32,891 nucleotides of DNA from JAXMBX01 sp046349635. Lineage in GTDB: Bacteria; Planctomycetota; Planctomycetia; Planctomycetales; Planctomycetaceae. Both the position numbers and the translations under genes were made by a program. Location of the stretch: NCBI GenBank assembly GCA_046349635.1, contig JAXMBX010000055.1:1-32891 (forward strand), written 5' to 3'. This document shows, piece by piece, positions 17,254-26,336 of this stretch. The first letter of the stretch is position 1; each line of letters opens with the position of its first letter. The notes beneath the pieces were generated by a model that saw only the letters and a list, made by a program, of their open reading frames with translations, was not told the DNA's origin and ran no database searches.

Positions 17254-18507
17254 TTATTTGGTCCCCTCGGTGGGGGGCATGATATGGGCGGGCCGCAGGC
17301 TCGGCTCCCCTTTCAACAGTTGCTGGCGGGCCTGGGTCTGCTGCGCGAGACCGTGGATGCGGATGAAACCAACCGCGGTATCGTGCGGGAAAGCGTCCCC
17401 TTCCTCGTAGGTGGCGAGGGAAGGGCTGTACAGGCTGTGCTGACTCTTGCGCCCGGTGATCGTGATGTTTCCCTTGTAGAGCTGGACCCGGACAGCCCCA
17501 CTCACGTAGCGCTGGTTCTTTTCCACAAAGCCCATCAGATCCTGGTGGAACGCGCTGAACCACAGGCCGTCGTAAATGATGTCCGAGCAGGTCTGACTGA
17601 CGTAGGTCTTGAAGCGGTGGGCCTGCCTGCTGAGGGTCAGAAATTCAAGTTCCTGGTGAGCCTTGTGCAGGATCATGGCGGCGGGAGCCTCGTAGATCTC
17701 GCGACTCTTGATCCCCACAAGACGATTCTCGACGTGGTCGATGCGTCCGACCCCATGCTCGCCGCCAACGTTGTTCAGTTCTTCAATCAAGGCGACCCCG
17801 TCCATCTTCTGGCCATTGAGATGGGTCGGGCGGCCCTGGTCGAACTCGATTTCAACTTCGACCGGCTTATTGGGGGCTTCAAGCGGATCGACCGTCCACT
17901 GGTAGGTTTCCGGCGGCGGAGCCACCCACGGATCTTCCAGGACACCCGCTTCGATCGAGCGGCCCCACAGGTTTTGATCGACGCTGAAGATGCTCTGCTT
18001 AGTGGCCTGGACTTCGATCCCGTGCTTGTTCGCGTATTCGACTTCTTCAGAACGGGTCCAGCGCCATTCCCGGACGGGGGCGACAACCTTGAGTTGCGGC
18101 GCCAAGGTCTGGACCGCCACGTCGAAACGGACCTGGTCATTCCCCTTGCCGGTGCAACCGTGAGCGACGGCGACGGCCCCGTATTGCTTGGCGACTTCCA
18201 CCATTCGCATCGCGATGAGCGGACGTCCCAGTGCGGTGGCGAGGGGATATTTTCCTTCGTAGAGAGTCCCCGCCATCAGCGAGGGCCACACGAAGTAATC
18301 GACGAACATGTTGCGGCAGTCTTCGATGACCGCTTCCTTGGCGCCGGTCTTGATCGCCTTGGCCTTGATGGTTTCGAGTTCGCGCCCCTGGCCGAGGTCA
18401 CAAGTGTACGTGATGACGTCGTAATTGAACGTTTCCTCAAGCCACTTCACTGCCACAGAAGTGTCCAAACCGCCACTGTAAGCCAGAACGATCTTGTCGC
18501 GCGCCAC
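17254..18507 (-). CDS. argG: Argininosuccinate synthase
   Basis: ArgG condenses citrulline and aspartate, using ATP, to argininosuccinate in the penultimate step of arginine synthesis, in the cytoplasm. The frame is open to a TTG at 18516. The GTG at 18507 is the better start: it gives the family-typical beginning (ARDKIVLAYSGGLDTS), and AGGTGG lies 5 nt upstream. The 417-residue product shows the ATP pyrophosphatase P-loop (AYSGGLDTS, residues 9-17), the VAHGCTGKGNDQVRF segment that binds ATP and substrate, and FSVDQNLWGRSIE. Length is slightly above the usual 400 because of a C-terminal tail. No other arg gene is adjacent. The divergent gap to the aminotransferase (18508-18751) should hold promoters for both; a CATAAT on the minus strand near 18595 is a weak -10 candidate. 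Confidence 0.97.
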   Translation of the reverse strand: MARDKIVLAYSGGLDTSVAVKWLEETFNYDVITYTCDLGQGRELETIKAKAIKTGAKEAVIEDCRNMFVDYFVWPSLMAGTLYEGKYPLATALGRPLIAMRMVEVAKQYGAVAVAHGCTGKGNDQVRFDVAVQTLAPQLKVVAPVREWRWTRSEEVEYANKHGIEVQATKQSIFSVDQNLWGRSIEAGVLEDPWVAPPPETYQWTVDPLEAPNKPVEVEIEFDQGRPTHLNGQKMDGVALIEELNNVGGEHGVGRIDHVENRLVGIKSREIYEAPAAMILHKAHQELEFLTLSRQAHRFKTYVSQTCSDIIYDGLWFSAFHQDLMGFVEKNQRYVSGAVRVQLYKGNITITGRKSQHSLYSPSLATYEEGDAFPHDTAVGFIRIHGLAQQTQARQQLLKGEPSLRPAHIMPPTEGTK

Positions 18508-18751
18508 GATAACCAACCACCTGTCTGCTGAAACTGTGAGAAAACAGAAGCTGCCGTTTCGACCAATGGATCGAACTACCGATTATGACACGGCTTGAAC
18601 CTCCCTGCCAGTCCGTACGTCGCGGTCCGGGATGCGTTTGACGGCGGCCTGATTTCCGGTCAGGATTGACCCATCCCCAGGTGTTTTTCCCCCGTGGAAA
18701 TGCAGCATTTCTCGAAAAAACAGACACGTCTTTCACGAAACAGGTTCCCCC

Positions 18752-20095
18752 ATGACGCTGACCAAAGCCGGTTATGTCGAGCGTGACATGCGCTATATGA
18801 TCCATTCCTTGCATCATCGGGGTCTGCAGCAGACGGGGCATATCTGGGTGCGCGGGGAAGGGGCGTATCTGTATGACGCGGACGGAAAGCCGTTCATCGA
18901 TTGCCTCTCCGGCCTGTGGAACGTCATCGCGGGGCATGGGCGGACGGAACTGGTGCAAGTGGCCGCGGAGCAGATGCAGACCCTGGCGTACGTTTCAGGA
19001 TATGCGGGGAGCAACAACCCGCCCGCGATCCTGCTGGCGGAGCAACTGGCGCAGCTCTCTTATCCCAACATCAAGCGGTTCTTCTTCACGTCGGGGGGTG
19101 GGGAATCGACAGATGCGGCGGTAAAGACCGCGCGCTATTACTGGAAGCTCAAAGGGAAGCCGACAAAGACGACGATCATCTGCCGGCAGTGGGGCTACCA
19201 TGGCACGACGCTGGCCGCGATGAGCGCAACTGGGGTACCGTCCTATTGGCCGATGTTCGAACCGCTCGCCCCGGGGTTCATGCACATCCCATCGCCGTAT
19301 CCGTATCGCTATGTGGCGCCGCCGGGGAGCGCCAGCCAGGGGATCGCCGCCGCGGATGAACTGGAAAAAGCGATTCTGAAAGTCGGCCCGGAAAACGTGG
19401 CGATGTTCTTCGCCGAGCCGGTGCAGGGGGGGACGGGAGTGATCGTACCCCAGGATGATTACTTCCCCCGTATCCGCGAGATCTGCGACAAGTACGACGT
19501 GTTGATGGTCATGGACGAAGTCATCACCGGATTCGGGCGGACGGGGCGGATGTTCGGCCTGGAACGCTACGGAGTGCAGCCCGATATGTACACGTTCGCA
19601 AAGGGGATCACCTCCGGTTATTTCCCCCTCGGTGGCGTGGGAATGAACGACGAGATTGCCGGCGTGCTGGATAAAGGGGACATGATGTGGATGCACGCCT
19701 ACACCTACTCCGGGCATCCGGTCGGTTGTGCCATCGCGTTACGCAACCTGCGGATCATCAAGGAGGAAAACTTCCCGAAACTGGCGGAAGAAAAGGGAGC
19801 CTATCTGCTCAAGAAGCTGAAAGAGGAACTGGCGGATCACCCGCACGTCGGCGAGGTTCGCGGTCTCGGTCTCATGTGCGGTGTGGAATTCGTGCAGGAC
19901 AAGAAGACGAAGGCGGAATTCCCCGCCAGCGAGCAGATCGGCCCGAAGGTCCATCTGGCGACACAGGAGCGCGGGATGTACACCCGGCTGCGCGGCGACG
20001 TTTATTTGTTAGCCCCGCCGATGATCACGGAATATGAAACCCTCGACGAGATGGTCGCAATCCTGAAAGACTCCATAAAAGCGGTGTTGGGATAG
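18752..20095 (+). CDS. Class III PLP-dependent aminotransferase (omega-amino acid/diamine type)
   Basis: A 447-residue fold-type I, class III aminotransferase of the subgroup that moves the distal amino group of omega-amino acids or diamines to pyruvate or 2-oxoglutarate. Visible features are the cofactor-phosphate loop FFTSGGGESTDAAVKTAR near residue 112, the pyridine-binding Asp255 in MDEVITGFGRTG, and the Schiff-base Lys284 in TFAKGITSGYFPLGG. Start ATG 18752 has only a modest AGG upstream but fits the family N-terminus. Putrescine, beta-alanine or 4-aminobutyrate are typical substrates; sequence alone does not decide between them. Proximity to argG (divergent, 244 bp) is compatible with amino-acid or polyamine metabolism but is not proof. 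The gene is probably co-transcribed with the small membrane protein 11 bp downstream. Confidence 0.92.
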   Translation: MTLTKAGYVERDMRYMIHSLHHRGLQQTGHIWVRGEGAYLYDADGKPFIDCLSGLWNVIAGHGRTELVQVAAEQMQTLAYVSGYAGSNNPPAILLAEQLAQLSYPNIKRFFFTSGGGESTDAAVKTARYYWKLKGKPTKTTIICRQWGYHGTTLAAMSATGVPSYWPMFEPLAPGFMHIPSPYPYRYVAPPGSASQGIAAADELEKAILKVGPENVAMFFAEPVQGGTGVIVPQDDYFPRIREICDKYDVLMVMDEVITGFGRTGRMFGLERYGVQPDMYTFAKGITSGYFPLGGVGMNDEIAGVLDKGDMMWMHAYTYSGHPVGCAIALRNLRIIKEENFPKLAEEKGAYLLKKLKEELADHPHVGEVRGLGLMCGVEFVQDKKTKAEFPASEQIGPKVHLATQERGMYTRLRGDVYLLAPPMITEYETLDEMVAILKDSIKAVLG

Positions 20096-20106
20096 GAGCG
20101 GCTTTC

Positions 20107-20709
20107 ATGGAGCAACAACCTGACGATATCGAAACGATCAAGCCGATTGCGATCGAGTTTGAATTGAAAGTCGATGACATGGTTACTTTAGGTGTCTTTC
20201 ACCAGAAACATTCACCCGAAGTCAGACGTCGGATCTTCTGGCACAATGTCACATGGCTGTTGGTCATGCTGCTGGTTCCTATTCTGGTTTGCATCGTCAC
20301 GACCCCGCGAGGTAGCAATCCGCTGCCGACGGCTTACCGACATTGGCCGCTGTTTCTGATGGCCCCTCTTTATGTTCTTGCCTCATGGATTTATTACACG
20401 TTCTTCGACCTTGGCCGCCAGATACGTTATTTCAGAGCGTGGTACTCAACGCCAGACAATCAAACGATGCTGGGATTGCAGAAGATTACGATTCAGCCTG
20501 ACGGTCTGCTTTTTGAGAATCGTGCCACTCACGCTTCATTTCAGTGGTCTGCTTTTAAGAAGATCGTCGTCACAGAGTCATACGCTTATTTATTTGTCCA
20601 TTCCGTTTCAGCCTTTGTGATTCCACGGAATGCTTTTCCTGAGGCCGTTGATTTCGACAGGTTTGTCGACACGGTACGGCAGTCTATCAATCGGACGATA
20701 GCGGATTGA
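20107..20709 (+). CDS. YcxB-like two-helix membrane protein
   Basis: A 200-residue protein starting at ATG 20107 behind a GGAG site at about 8-nt spacing, 11 bp after the aminotransferase stop codon. Two hydrophobic helices (about 46-66 and 83-103) form a hairpin. The C-terminal part (YSTPDNQTMLGLQKITIQPD, ENRATHASFQWSAFKKIV, VIPRNAFP) matches the pattern of YcxB-like C-terminal domains, where a small PH-like beta domain follows two helices. Function of the family is unknown. The DNA looks somewhat less GC-rich than the neighbouring aminotransferase, with codons such as TTT and TTA more frequent, which may mark a later insertion of this gene behind the aminotransferase. The gene converges with the ribokinase operon across 45 bp. 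Confidence 0.78.
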   Translation: MEQQPDDIETIKPIAIEFELKVDDMVTLGVFHQKHSPEVRRRIFWHNVTWLLVMLLVPILVCIVTTPRGSNPLPTAYRHWPLFLMAPLYVLASWIYYTFFDLGRQIRYFRAWYSTPDNQTMLGLQKITIQPDGLLFENRATHASFQWSAFKKIVVTESYAYLFVHSVSAFVIPRNAFPEAVDFDRFVDTVRQSINRTIAD

Positions 20710-20754
20710 GAGAGGGTCAGAACCATAGAATCCTGTGCATATCGAGCAACCGGT

Positions 20755-21795
20755 TCACTCTGTGTCCTCCTTAAAGTCTTCGAGGGGTTCGTCAAAGTCG
20801 GGTGACATCCCATGAGGGATGTGCTTGGCCGAGCCAGGTCGACAAGGCCAACTTTGAGAAGGTTGCTGAGGCATTAAACCCTCAATTTCATCTCTTCGAG
20901 GAGCGGACGGTTGTGCCCCATGTCTCGTGACCGAGATCGACGCGGCGGCGTTCGCGAACCGGACCGCATCGGGAAGAGGTTTACCCTCGGCTAACGCGAC
21001 CGCGAGAGCGCCGTTGAACACATCCCCTGCAGCCGTTGTATCGACAGCCTGGACCGCTCTTGTCGGGATCAATTCCATTCTTTCGTGGGTCGCCAGCAAC
21101 GCTCCTTTGGAACCGAGGGTGACAATCACACCCTTCACGCCTCGCTGCAGCAGGGTCCGCGCGGCTTGTTCCGCAGAGGCCTGTTCTGTCTCCGGGATGC
21201 CGGTCAGGATTTCCGCCTCAGTCTCGTTGGGTGTCAGCAGAGAAACACCTCGCAGCAGTTCATCAGACAAGATCGCCGCCGGAGCAGGGTTGAGGATGAC
21301 GGGGACTCGTTCCTCGCCGGCGATACGGACCGCCGCTTGAACGGTTTCCAGTGGAGTTTCCAACTGCACGAGCAGAACCTTGGCCTCACGGATCGCGGGG
21401 CGGGCTCTTTCAATGTCTGCAGGTGTCAGGAGAGCGTTGGCTCCCGAGGCAACGGCGATGCAGTTCTCTCCCGCTTCTGAGACCATGATCAGCGCCACCC
21501 CGCTGGCTGCGGAGGGGGTCTGCGTCACGTGCGACACGTCGATCCCATCTCGCTGGAAATTGGCGATGCTTTCCGTACCGAGGGAGTCGTTTCCCACGCA
21601 GGCAACGAAGGTGACCTGGCCACCTGCCCGCGCGGCCGCGACCGCCTGATTTGCTCCCTTACCTCCGGGTACCGATTGAAATTCGCCTCCCAGGATTGTC
21701 TCTCCGGGTCGGGGCAGGTGCGCCGTCCGGATCACCATGTCCGTGTTGGAACTCCCCACAACGACGATGCGGGGATGTTCTGTGTCATGGGACAT
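20755..21795 (-). CDS. rbsK: Ribokinase (PfkB family carbohydrate kinase)
   Basis: A 346-residue PfkB-family kinase, most like ribokinase, which phosphorylates ribose at O5 with ATP. Evidence is VVGSSNTDMV (residues 12-21), the sugar-binding GGKGANQA (44-51), NPAPA and TPNETEAEILTG in mid-protein, and the anion-hole/catalytic segment DTTAAGDVFNGALAVAL with catalytic Asp258. The family usually ends near 305-310 residues. Here about 35 extra residues follow DEIEGLM, rich in Pro, Ser, Asp and Glu, and are of unknown meaning. The ATG at 21795 is only 4 bp from the DUF1501 stop codon, and its AAGG site lies inside the DUF1501 coding end, so the two are translationally close and certainly co-transcribed. 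That places a sugar kinase at the end of a PSCyt/DUF1501 operon. Confidence 0.92.
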   Translation of the reverse strand: MSHDTEHPRIVVVGSSNTDMVIRTAHLPRPGETILGGEFQSVPGGKGANQAVAAARAGGQVTFVACVGNDSLGTESIANFQRDGIDVSHVTQTPSAASGVALIMVSEAGENCIAVASGANALLTPADIERARPAIREAKVLLVQLETPLETVQAAVRIAGEERVPVILNPAPAAILSDELLRGVSLLTPNETEAEILTGIPETEQASAEQAARTLLQRGVKGVIVTLGSKGALLATHERMELIPTRAVQAVDTTAAGDVFNGALAVALAEGKPLPDAVRFANAAASISVTRHGAQPSAPRRDEIEGLMPQQPSQSWPCRPGSAKHIPHGMSPDFDEPLEDFKEDTE

Positions 21796-21799
21796 CGAC

Positions 21800-23218
21800 T
21801 CACGCCTTCAAGATTTCAGTGACCACCCGCCCGTAAACGTCAGTCAGGCGATAGTCTCGGCCCGCGTGGCGGTAAGTAAGCCGTTCGTGGTCGAGTCCCA
21901 GCAAATGCAACATCGTGGCGTGCAGATCGTGCAGATGAACCTTGCCGGAGACGGGATGCAACCCGAAGTCGTCCGTCTCGCCGAAGGTGAAACCCGGTTT
22001 GACTCCCGCTCCCGCCAGAAAAGCACAGAAACTCTCCGGCTGATGTTCCCGGCCATGCTTTTCGATCGGGGAAGTCCCGGAGAGATCCTGACTGTAGGGA
22101 GTCCGGCCGAATTCTCCCGACCAGACGACGAGAGTGTCGTTAAGCATCCCCCGCGCCTTGAGATCCTGAATGAGCGCGGCCACCGGTTGATCCATCCCTC
22201 CACAGGAGCCGGGGAGGGCGCCGCGAATGTCGCCGTGATGGTCCCAACCTCCCATCGTCACCTGCACGAAGGGGACACCCGCTTCGCTCATGCGTCGCGC
22301 CAACAGACACGCCCGACCGTTCTTGTCGGATTGGGGTTTGCCGAGGCCATACATCTCCTGCGTGGCCTTTGATTCCCCGGAGAGATCCACGAGTTTGGGA
22401 GTTTCGGTCTGCATCCGGAAGGCGAGTTCGAACGACTCAATCAGACCTTCCATCTGCGGATCGGTCCCTTCCCGCTCGAACAGGTTGCGATTCAGTCCCT
22501 GTTGAAACTTAAGGCGGGTCTGCTGGACGGTGGGATCGGCATCAGGATCGCGGAGGTAACGGATGGGGGGATCGTTTGGGCCGTCGCCGATTTTGACCAC
22601 GGTCCCCTGATGCTTCGCGGGAAGAAACGAGGAACCATACGTCCGGACGTCGGTATCTGGGTGAATCGTCAGGAAGCTGGGAAGATTCTTGTTGGGCGTC
22701 CCCAGTCCATAACTGACCCAGGCTCCCATTGAGGGGCGGACATCGATCGCGACTCCGGTGTGCAATTGCAGCGTGGCGGGAGTGTGGGCCTCGCTGTCGG
22801 TCGAGACCGCGCGCAACAGGCACAGATCATCGGCGACTTTCGCGAGGTGCGGAATATAGTCTGACATCAACATTCCCGACTGTCCGCGGGGGATAATCGG
22901 CTTGTCCGGAGCGAGGGCCAGGTATTTGTCGACTCCGACCCCCACCTTGCGGTTATCGAACGGGAACGCGACCCGCTTGCCGTGGTTTTGCGTCAGGAGA
23001 GGCTTGGGATAAAAGAGTTCATGCTGCGATGGCCCCCCGGCCATGAACAGAAAGATAATCCGCTTGGCTTTGGGAGTATGATGCGGCCCGGAAGCCGTGG
23101 CTGCGGCACTGGAGAGTGACGTAAAGAGGCTTTGCAACGCAACGGCGCCAAACCCGCAGGCCGATTGCCGCAGCAGGGTCCGCCGGGAGAGTGTCGAATC
23201 GAGAATGGGAAGCTGCAC
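21800..23218 (-). CDS. DUF1501 family protein, Tat-exported (second copy)
   Basis: A 472-residue DUF1501 protein that starts at a GTG (23218) behind GGAGAGG at 6-nt spacing. The twin-arginine signal is clear (LSRRTLLRQSACGFG, Arg12-Arg13). Family segments include FLFMAGGPSQHELFYPKP near residue 56, WSGEFGRTPYSQ, HGREHQPESFCAFLAGAG and LHATMLHLLGLDHERLTYRHAGRDYRLTDVYG at the C-terminus, the last matching the same region of the copy at 13659-15140. Overall similarity between the two copies is moderate, so this is an old paralogue and not a recent duplication. It sits 15 bp downstream of its PSCyt partner and 4 bp upstream of ribokinase. Likely periplasmic; substrate unknown. Confidence 0.94.
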   Translation of the reverse strand: MQLPILDSTLSRRTLLRQSACGFGAVALQSLFTSLSSAAATASGPHHTPKAKRIIFLFMAGGPSQHELFYPKPLLTQNHGKRVAFPFDNRKVGVGVDKYLALAPDKPIIPRGQSGMLMSDYIPHLAKVADDLCLLRAVSTDSEAHTPATLQLHTGVAIDVRPSMGAWVSYGLGTPNKNLPSFLTIHPDTDVRTYGSSFLPAKHQGTVVKIGDGPNDPPIRYLRDPDADPTVQQTRLKFQQGLNRNLFEREGTDPQMEGLIESFELAFRMQTETPKLVDLSGESKATQEMYGLGKPQSDKNGRACLLARRMSEAGVPFVQVTMGGWDHHGDIRGALPGSCGGMDQPVAALIQDLKARGMLNDTLVVWSGEFGRTPYSQDLSGTSPIEKHGREHQPESFCAFLAGAGVKPGFTFGETDDFGLHPVSGKVHLHDLHATMLHLLGLDHERLTYRHAGRDYRLTDVYGRVVTEILKA

Positions 23219-23233
23219 GATGAACCTCTCCGG

Positions 23234-25762
23234 TTAAAGGAGGGTGAGGAATTCATTGGAAGAGAACAACGCGTGGCAGAGTTCCGCCCACGTTTTGAGA
23301 TCGATCTGATCGGGCGGGACGTTTTTCAACGCAGCCATCTGCTGACGAATCGAGGCGAGGAAGTCGAGACTTTGTGTAATCTCCTGGGGGGTGACGGGGC
23401 GATTGTAAACCCGCATCCAGAGTTCGGTGATTCGTGCGACATCGGAGTTGGAATTGGTACGTAACAACTCGGCCAGTTCATGCGAACGTGTCTTCAGGCT
23501 TTTACTGTTCATCAGAAACAGCGCTTGTGTCGGAACTGTGGTGACGGAGCGACGGCCTGCAATCTCCCCAGGCTGGGTAAAGTCGAACATGTTGCGGGCC
23601 TCGGCAGGACCGGGTTGTCGTCCCGAGCGGACGACCGGCAGGTACACGGTCCGCACAAATTCCTGTTCCGGACGGTAACGATTCAGCGCAAACGCGGGGG
23701 GATTCACCTCGGTCTTCGCCAGGCTGTAAGAGTTTTCGGCATACTCGAAGGGGATCGCAGACCGGAGAGTGGGAGTGACCAGTTTTCCCGACGCGACGAG
23801 CAACCCATCGTGAATGGCCTCCGCATCGAGGCGGCGACGGGCCATGTGAGACAGCCAGCGGTTCATGGGGTCGAGCTTCGCAGCCTGTTCGGAAGGGCGG
23901 CTGCTGAGGCGATAGGCGTGGCTGAGGACGAGGGATCGTATAAGTTTCTTCTGCGACCAGCCATCGTCCATGAATCGGCGGGCCAGGTGATCGAGGAGTT
24001 CCGGATGGGTGGGGAGTTCCCCTCGGCTGCCGAAGTAATCGACAGACTGTACCAAACCCTCGCCAAACAACTTCTGCCAGATCCGGTTGACCGTCACGCG
24101 TGCCGTGAGCGGGTTATCCCGGCTGGTAATCCACTCCGCGAGCTGCAGTCGGCCGCTTTGTTTCTCGGGAATCGATTTCCCGTTTTGGGGCGCGATGACT
24201 TTGGGAAAGCCGCGGGGAACCTTGTCACCCAGTGCATGGGGATTGCCGCGGATCGTGACCTGCATATCCTGCGGATTGTTGAGATCGTGGACCGCAAACG
24301 CGACGGGGACTTTCGGGCCGAAGAACTCGCCGTGCAGGAGATCGGCATCAATCTTCTTCAGGCGGGGATCAATCTCTTTGCGTTCCTGCTCCTGCTTCAT
24401 CCGTTCCGGGTCAGTCGGCGGGGCCTTGGATTTCTGCAGCGATTCGTCCAGTTCTTTCCTGCGGGCTTCGAGTTTGGTCTTTTCCGCACGGAGCGAGTCC
24501 ATCCGTGTCTGATTTTGTTTGGAAAGCTCCTCACGGCTCTGCTTCTGTGGAGAAGTTTCGGGGAGATCGGCCGTCACAGGGTAGCTCCAGCCTCCATAGG
24601 GGCTGCGTTGAACCGATTCCGTGCTGTTGAGAATACCCGCGAGCGCATAGTAGTCGCGCTGCGTAATGGGATCGAATTTATGATCGTGGCAGCGGGTGCA
24701 AGCCAAAGTCATCCCGAGCATCGACTTGCCGATCTTGTCGATCTGCTGATCGATCGTATCGACCCGCAGCTTGGCCTTGTCCGCTTCCACGATCGTTAGA
24801 TCGCCAAGAAGCAGGTAGCCGGTCGCGGTGAGTTGCAAGGCCCGTTGCTCTTCTGAAGCAGCGGGGAGCAGATCCCCGGCGAGTTGTTCGCGGAGAAACT
24901 GGTCCCACGGTTTGTCGGCATTAAACGCGGCGATGACATACTCGCGGTACCGCCAGGCATGCTCGGCGAAGACATTGTTGGATGTCCCGATCTGATCGGC
25001 GTAGCCGGTCAGATCGAGCCAATGCCGCGCCCAGCGCTCCCCAAATGCCGGAGAAGCCAGCAGCCGATCCACAACCCGGTCAAACGCCAGCGGTGAATCG
25101 TCTGCTAGGAATTCCGCGATTTGCACGGAAGTCGGAGGCAATCCCGTGAGATCAAAGCTGACACGGCGCAACCAGGTGTAACGATCCGTGTCGGCGACCG
25201 GAGTCAGCCCAGCCTGTTCCATCCGTGCGAGCAGGAACTGGTCAATGTCCGTCCAAGGCCATGCCTGGCGTTGAACAGAGGGGACGCTGGACTGTTTCAA
25301 AGGCTGAAACGCCCAGTGATCCGATCCGGAAGCATTCTTCGAACCGGTTTGTGAGGGAGCAGGCTCCGTTTTCCGGGGATCGTAGGCACCCGTTTTGACC
25401 CATTGTTCGAGGATCGCGATTTCGGCGGCGGGGAGTTTCGCGTCCGGGGGCATCTGCAGGTCCGGATCCTGATACCGCACCGCCTGGATCAACAAACTCT
25501 TCTCCAGGTTTCCCGGCTGGAGGCTGGGGCCGGAGTCCCCTCCCTTTTCCCACCCCGAGCGGGTGTCGAGGACCAGCCCCCCCTTGGCTTTTTTTGTCGC
25601 ATGGCTGTGGCACTGGAAACAGCGTTGCTGCAGCAGCGGGAGAACCTTCTGAGTGAAGAACGTCGCTTCTTCTCCCGGATCCGCCGCGCGTGAGCGGTTC
25701 GCAGCCGTGGTGAAGGCCATCACGACCAGCAGAATGACGATGACGCGTGGTAATTGAAACAC
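23234..25762 (-). CDS. PSCyt1-DUF1549-DUF1553 planctomycete cytochrome c protein (short form)
   Basis: An 842-residue homologue of the protein at 10478-13636. It begins at a GTG (25762) with a weak ribosome-binding site and an obvious signal peptide (VIVILLVVMAFTTAANRSRA). The PSCyt1 haem motif CFQCH starts at Cys48, and the likely axial Met lies in QMPPDAKLP. DUF1549 covers about 165-370 and holds the second CxxCH (CTRCH, Cys355) with DHKFDPIT. A charged, probably coiled-coil linker (about 410-465, rich in Glu, Lys and Arg) replaces most of the beta-rich insert of the longer copy. DUF1553 follows from about 540 (VNRIWQKLFGEGLV). It is the first gene of an operon with DUF1501 and ribokinase. 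The promoter should lie in the 190 bp upstream; I did not find a convincing one. Confidence 0.93.
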   Translation of the reverse strand: MFQLPRVIVILLVVMAFTTAANRSRAADPGEEATFFTQKVLPLLQQRCFQCHSHATKKAKGGLVLDTRSGWEKGGDSGPSLQPGNLEKSLLIQAVRYQDPDLQMPPDAKLPAAEIAILEQWVKTGAYDPRKTEPAPSQTGSKNASGSDHWAFQPLKQSSVPSVQRQAWPWTDIDQFLLARMEQAGLTPVADTDRYTWLRRVSFDLTGLPPTSVQIAEFLADDSPLAFDRVVDRLLASPAFGERWARHWLDLTGYADQIGTSNNVFAEHAWRYREYVIAAFNADKPWDQFLREQLAGDLLPAASEEQRALQLTATGYLLLGDLTIVEADKAKLRVDTIDQQIDKIGKSMLGMTLACTRCHDHKFDPITQRDYYALAGILNSTESVQRSPYGGWSYPVTADLPETSPQKQSREELSKQNQTRMDSLRAEKTKLEARRKELDESLQKSKAPPTDPERMKQEQERKEIDPRLKKIDADLLHGEFFGPKVPVAFAVHDLNNPQDMQVTIRGNPHALGDKVPRGFPKVIAPQNGKSIPEKQSGRLQLAEWITSRDNPLTARVTVNRIWQKLFGEGLVQSVDYFGSRGELPTHPELLDHLARRFMDDGWSQKKLIRSLVLSHAYRLSSRPSEQAAKLDPMNRWLSHMARRRLDAEAIHDGLLVASGKLVTPTLRSAIPFEYAENSYSLAKTEVNPPAFALNRYRPEQEFVRTVYLPVVRSGRQPGPAEARNMFDFTQPGEIAGRRSVTTVPTQALFLMNSKSLKTRSHELAELLRTNSNSDVARITELWMRVYNRPVTPQEITQSLDFLASIRQQMAALKNVPPDQIDLKTWAELCHALFSSNEFLTLL

Positions 25763-25952
25763 AGTGGAGACTCGCGGATCACAACAGGGATGGATCTCCT
25801 GATTTTAGGTCTCAACCGTGGAGGCCGCAAGAAGTTCCGCTCGCGCCAGCCAAAGGAAATAAAAGACATCTCGGGGATCTTTACGAACATTGGCGAATTT
25901 CGCCATGAATCGCGATGATGCAGGAAGCAGCCCCAAGGAAAAGAGAACTCGA

Positions 25953-26327
25953 ATGGCTCAGAAATTCACAGAACTGGTCGAATCGCGCAAAGAGTGGATC
26001 GCGCAAGTGCTGATCCCCTGGTGTCGTCAGGCGGAACGGAAGGAGTTGCGCCTGGCGGAACTCGACTGGCCCGACATCGCGGGCAAAATTGCCCCGGAGA
26101 AGAGCCTGTGGTTCTGGGCGTGGGGACGGTTCCCGGAACTGGTCCACGCCGAACTGCAGGGGATCGATGAAGCCTCCACGCTTGAAGTGACGATGCGAGA
26201 CGGCACGACGTTTCGAGGTCATCCCGATGCCCGGGAAAGCACGCACGGAGAGCTAGTGCTGGTCGCGCGTGGCCAGATGCACGGCCCCCTGTCGATTGAC
26301 GACATTCAGGCAATCAAGCGACTGTAA
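25953..26327 (+). CDS. Small hypothetical protein (124 aa)
   Basis: I do not recognise this 124-residue protein. The ATG at 25953 (MAQKFTELVESRKEWIAQVL) is preferred over an ATG at 25905 or a TTG at 25890, because the residues before it look like untranslated leader and AAGGAAAAGAG lies just upstream. The N-terminal half is helical and Trp-rich (WIAQVLIPWCRQ, LWFWAWGRFPELVHAEL). The C-terminal half is beta-like (LEVTMRDGTTFRGHPD, GELVLVARGQMHGPLSIDDI). The last segment resembles a small SH3-like or carbohydrate-response loop, but that is speculation. It is divergent from the PSCyt operon and converges with the HlyD-type gene, with 9 bp between stop codons. Cytoplasmic; function unknown. Confidence 0.72.
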   Translation: MAQKFTELVESRKEWIAQVLIPWCRQAERKELRLAELDWPDIAGKIAPEKSLWFWAWGRFPELVHAELQGIDEASTLEVTMRDGTTFRGHPDARESTHGELVLVARGQMHGPLSIDDIQAIKRL

Positions 26328-26336
26328 TCCCGCGAC

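Noticed and set aside
17284..18531. 415-codon open frame antisense to argG
   Set aside because: It is a shadow of argG codon bias in a GC-rich gene; the argG product is unambiguous on the other strand.
23480..24799. 439-codon open frame antisense to the second PSCyt gene
   Set aside because: Composition is typical of an antisense shadow, with no start signal or family motif.
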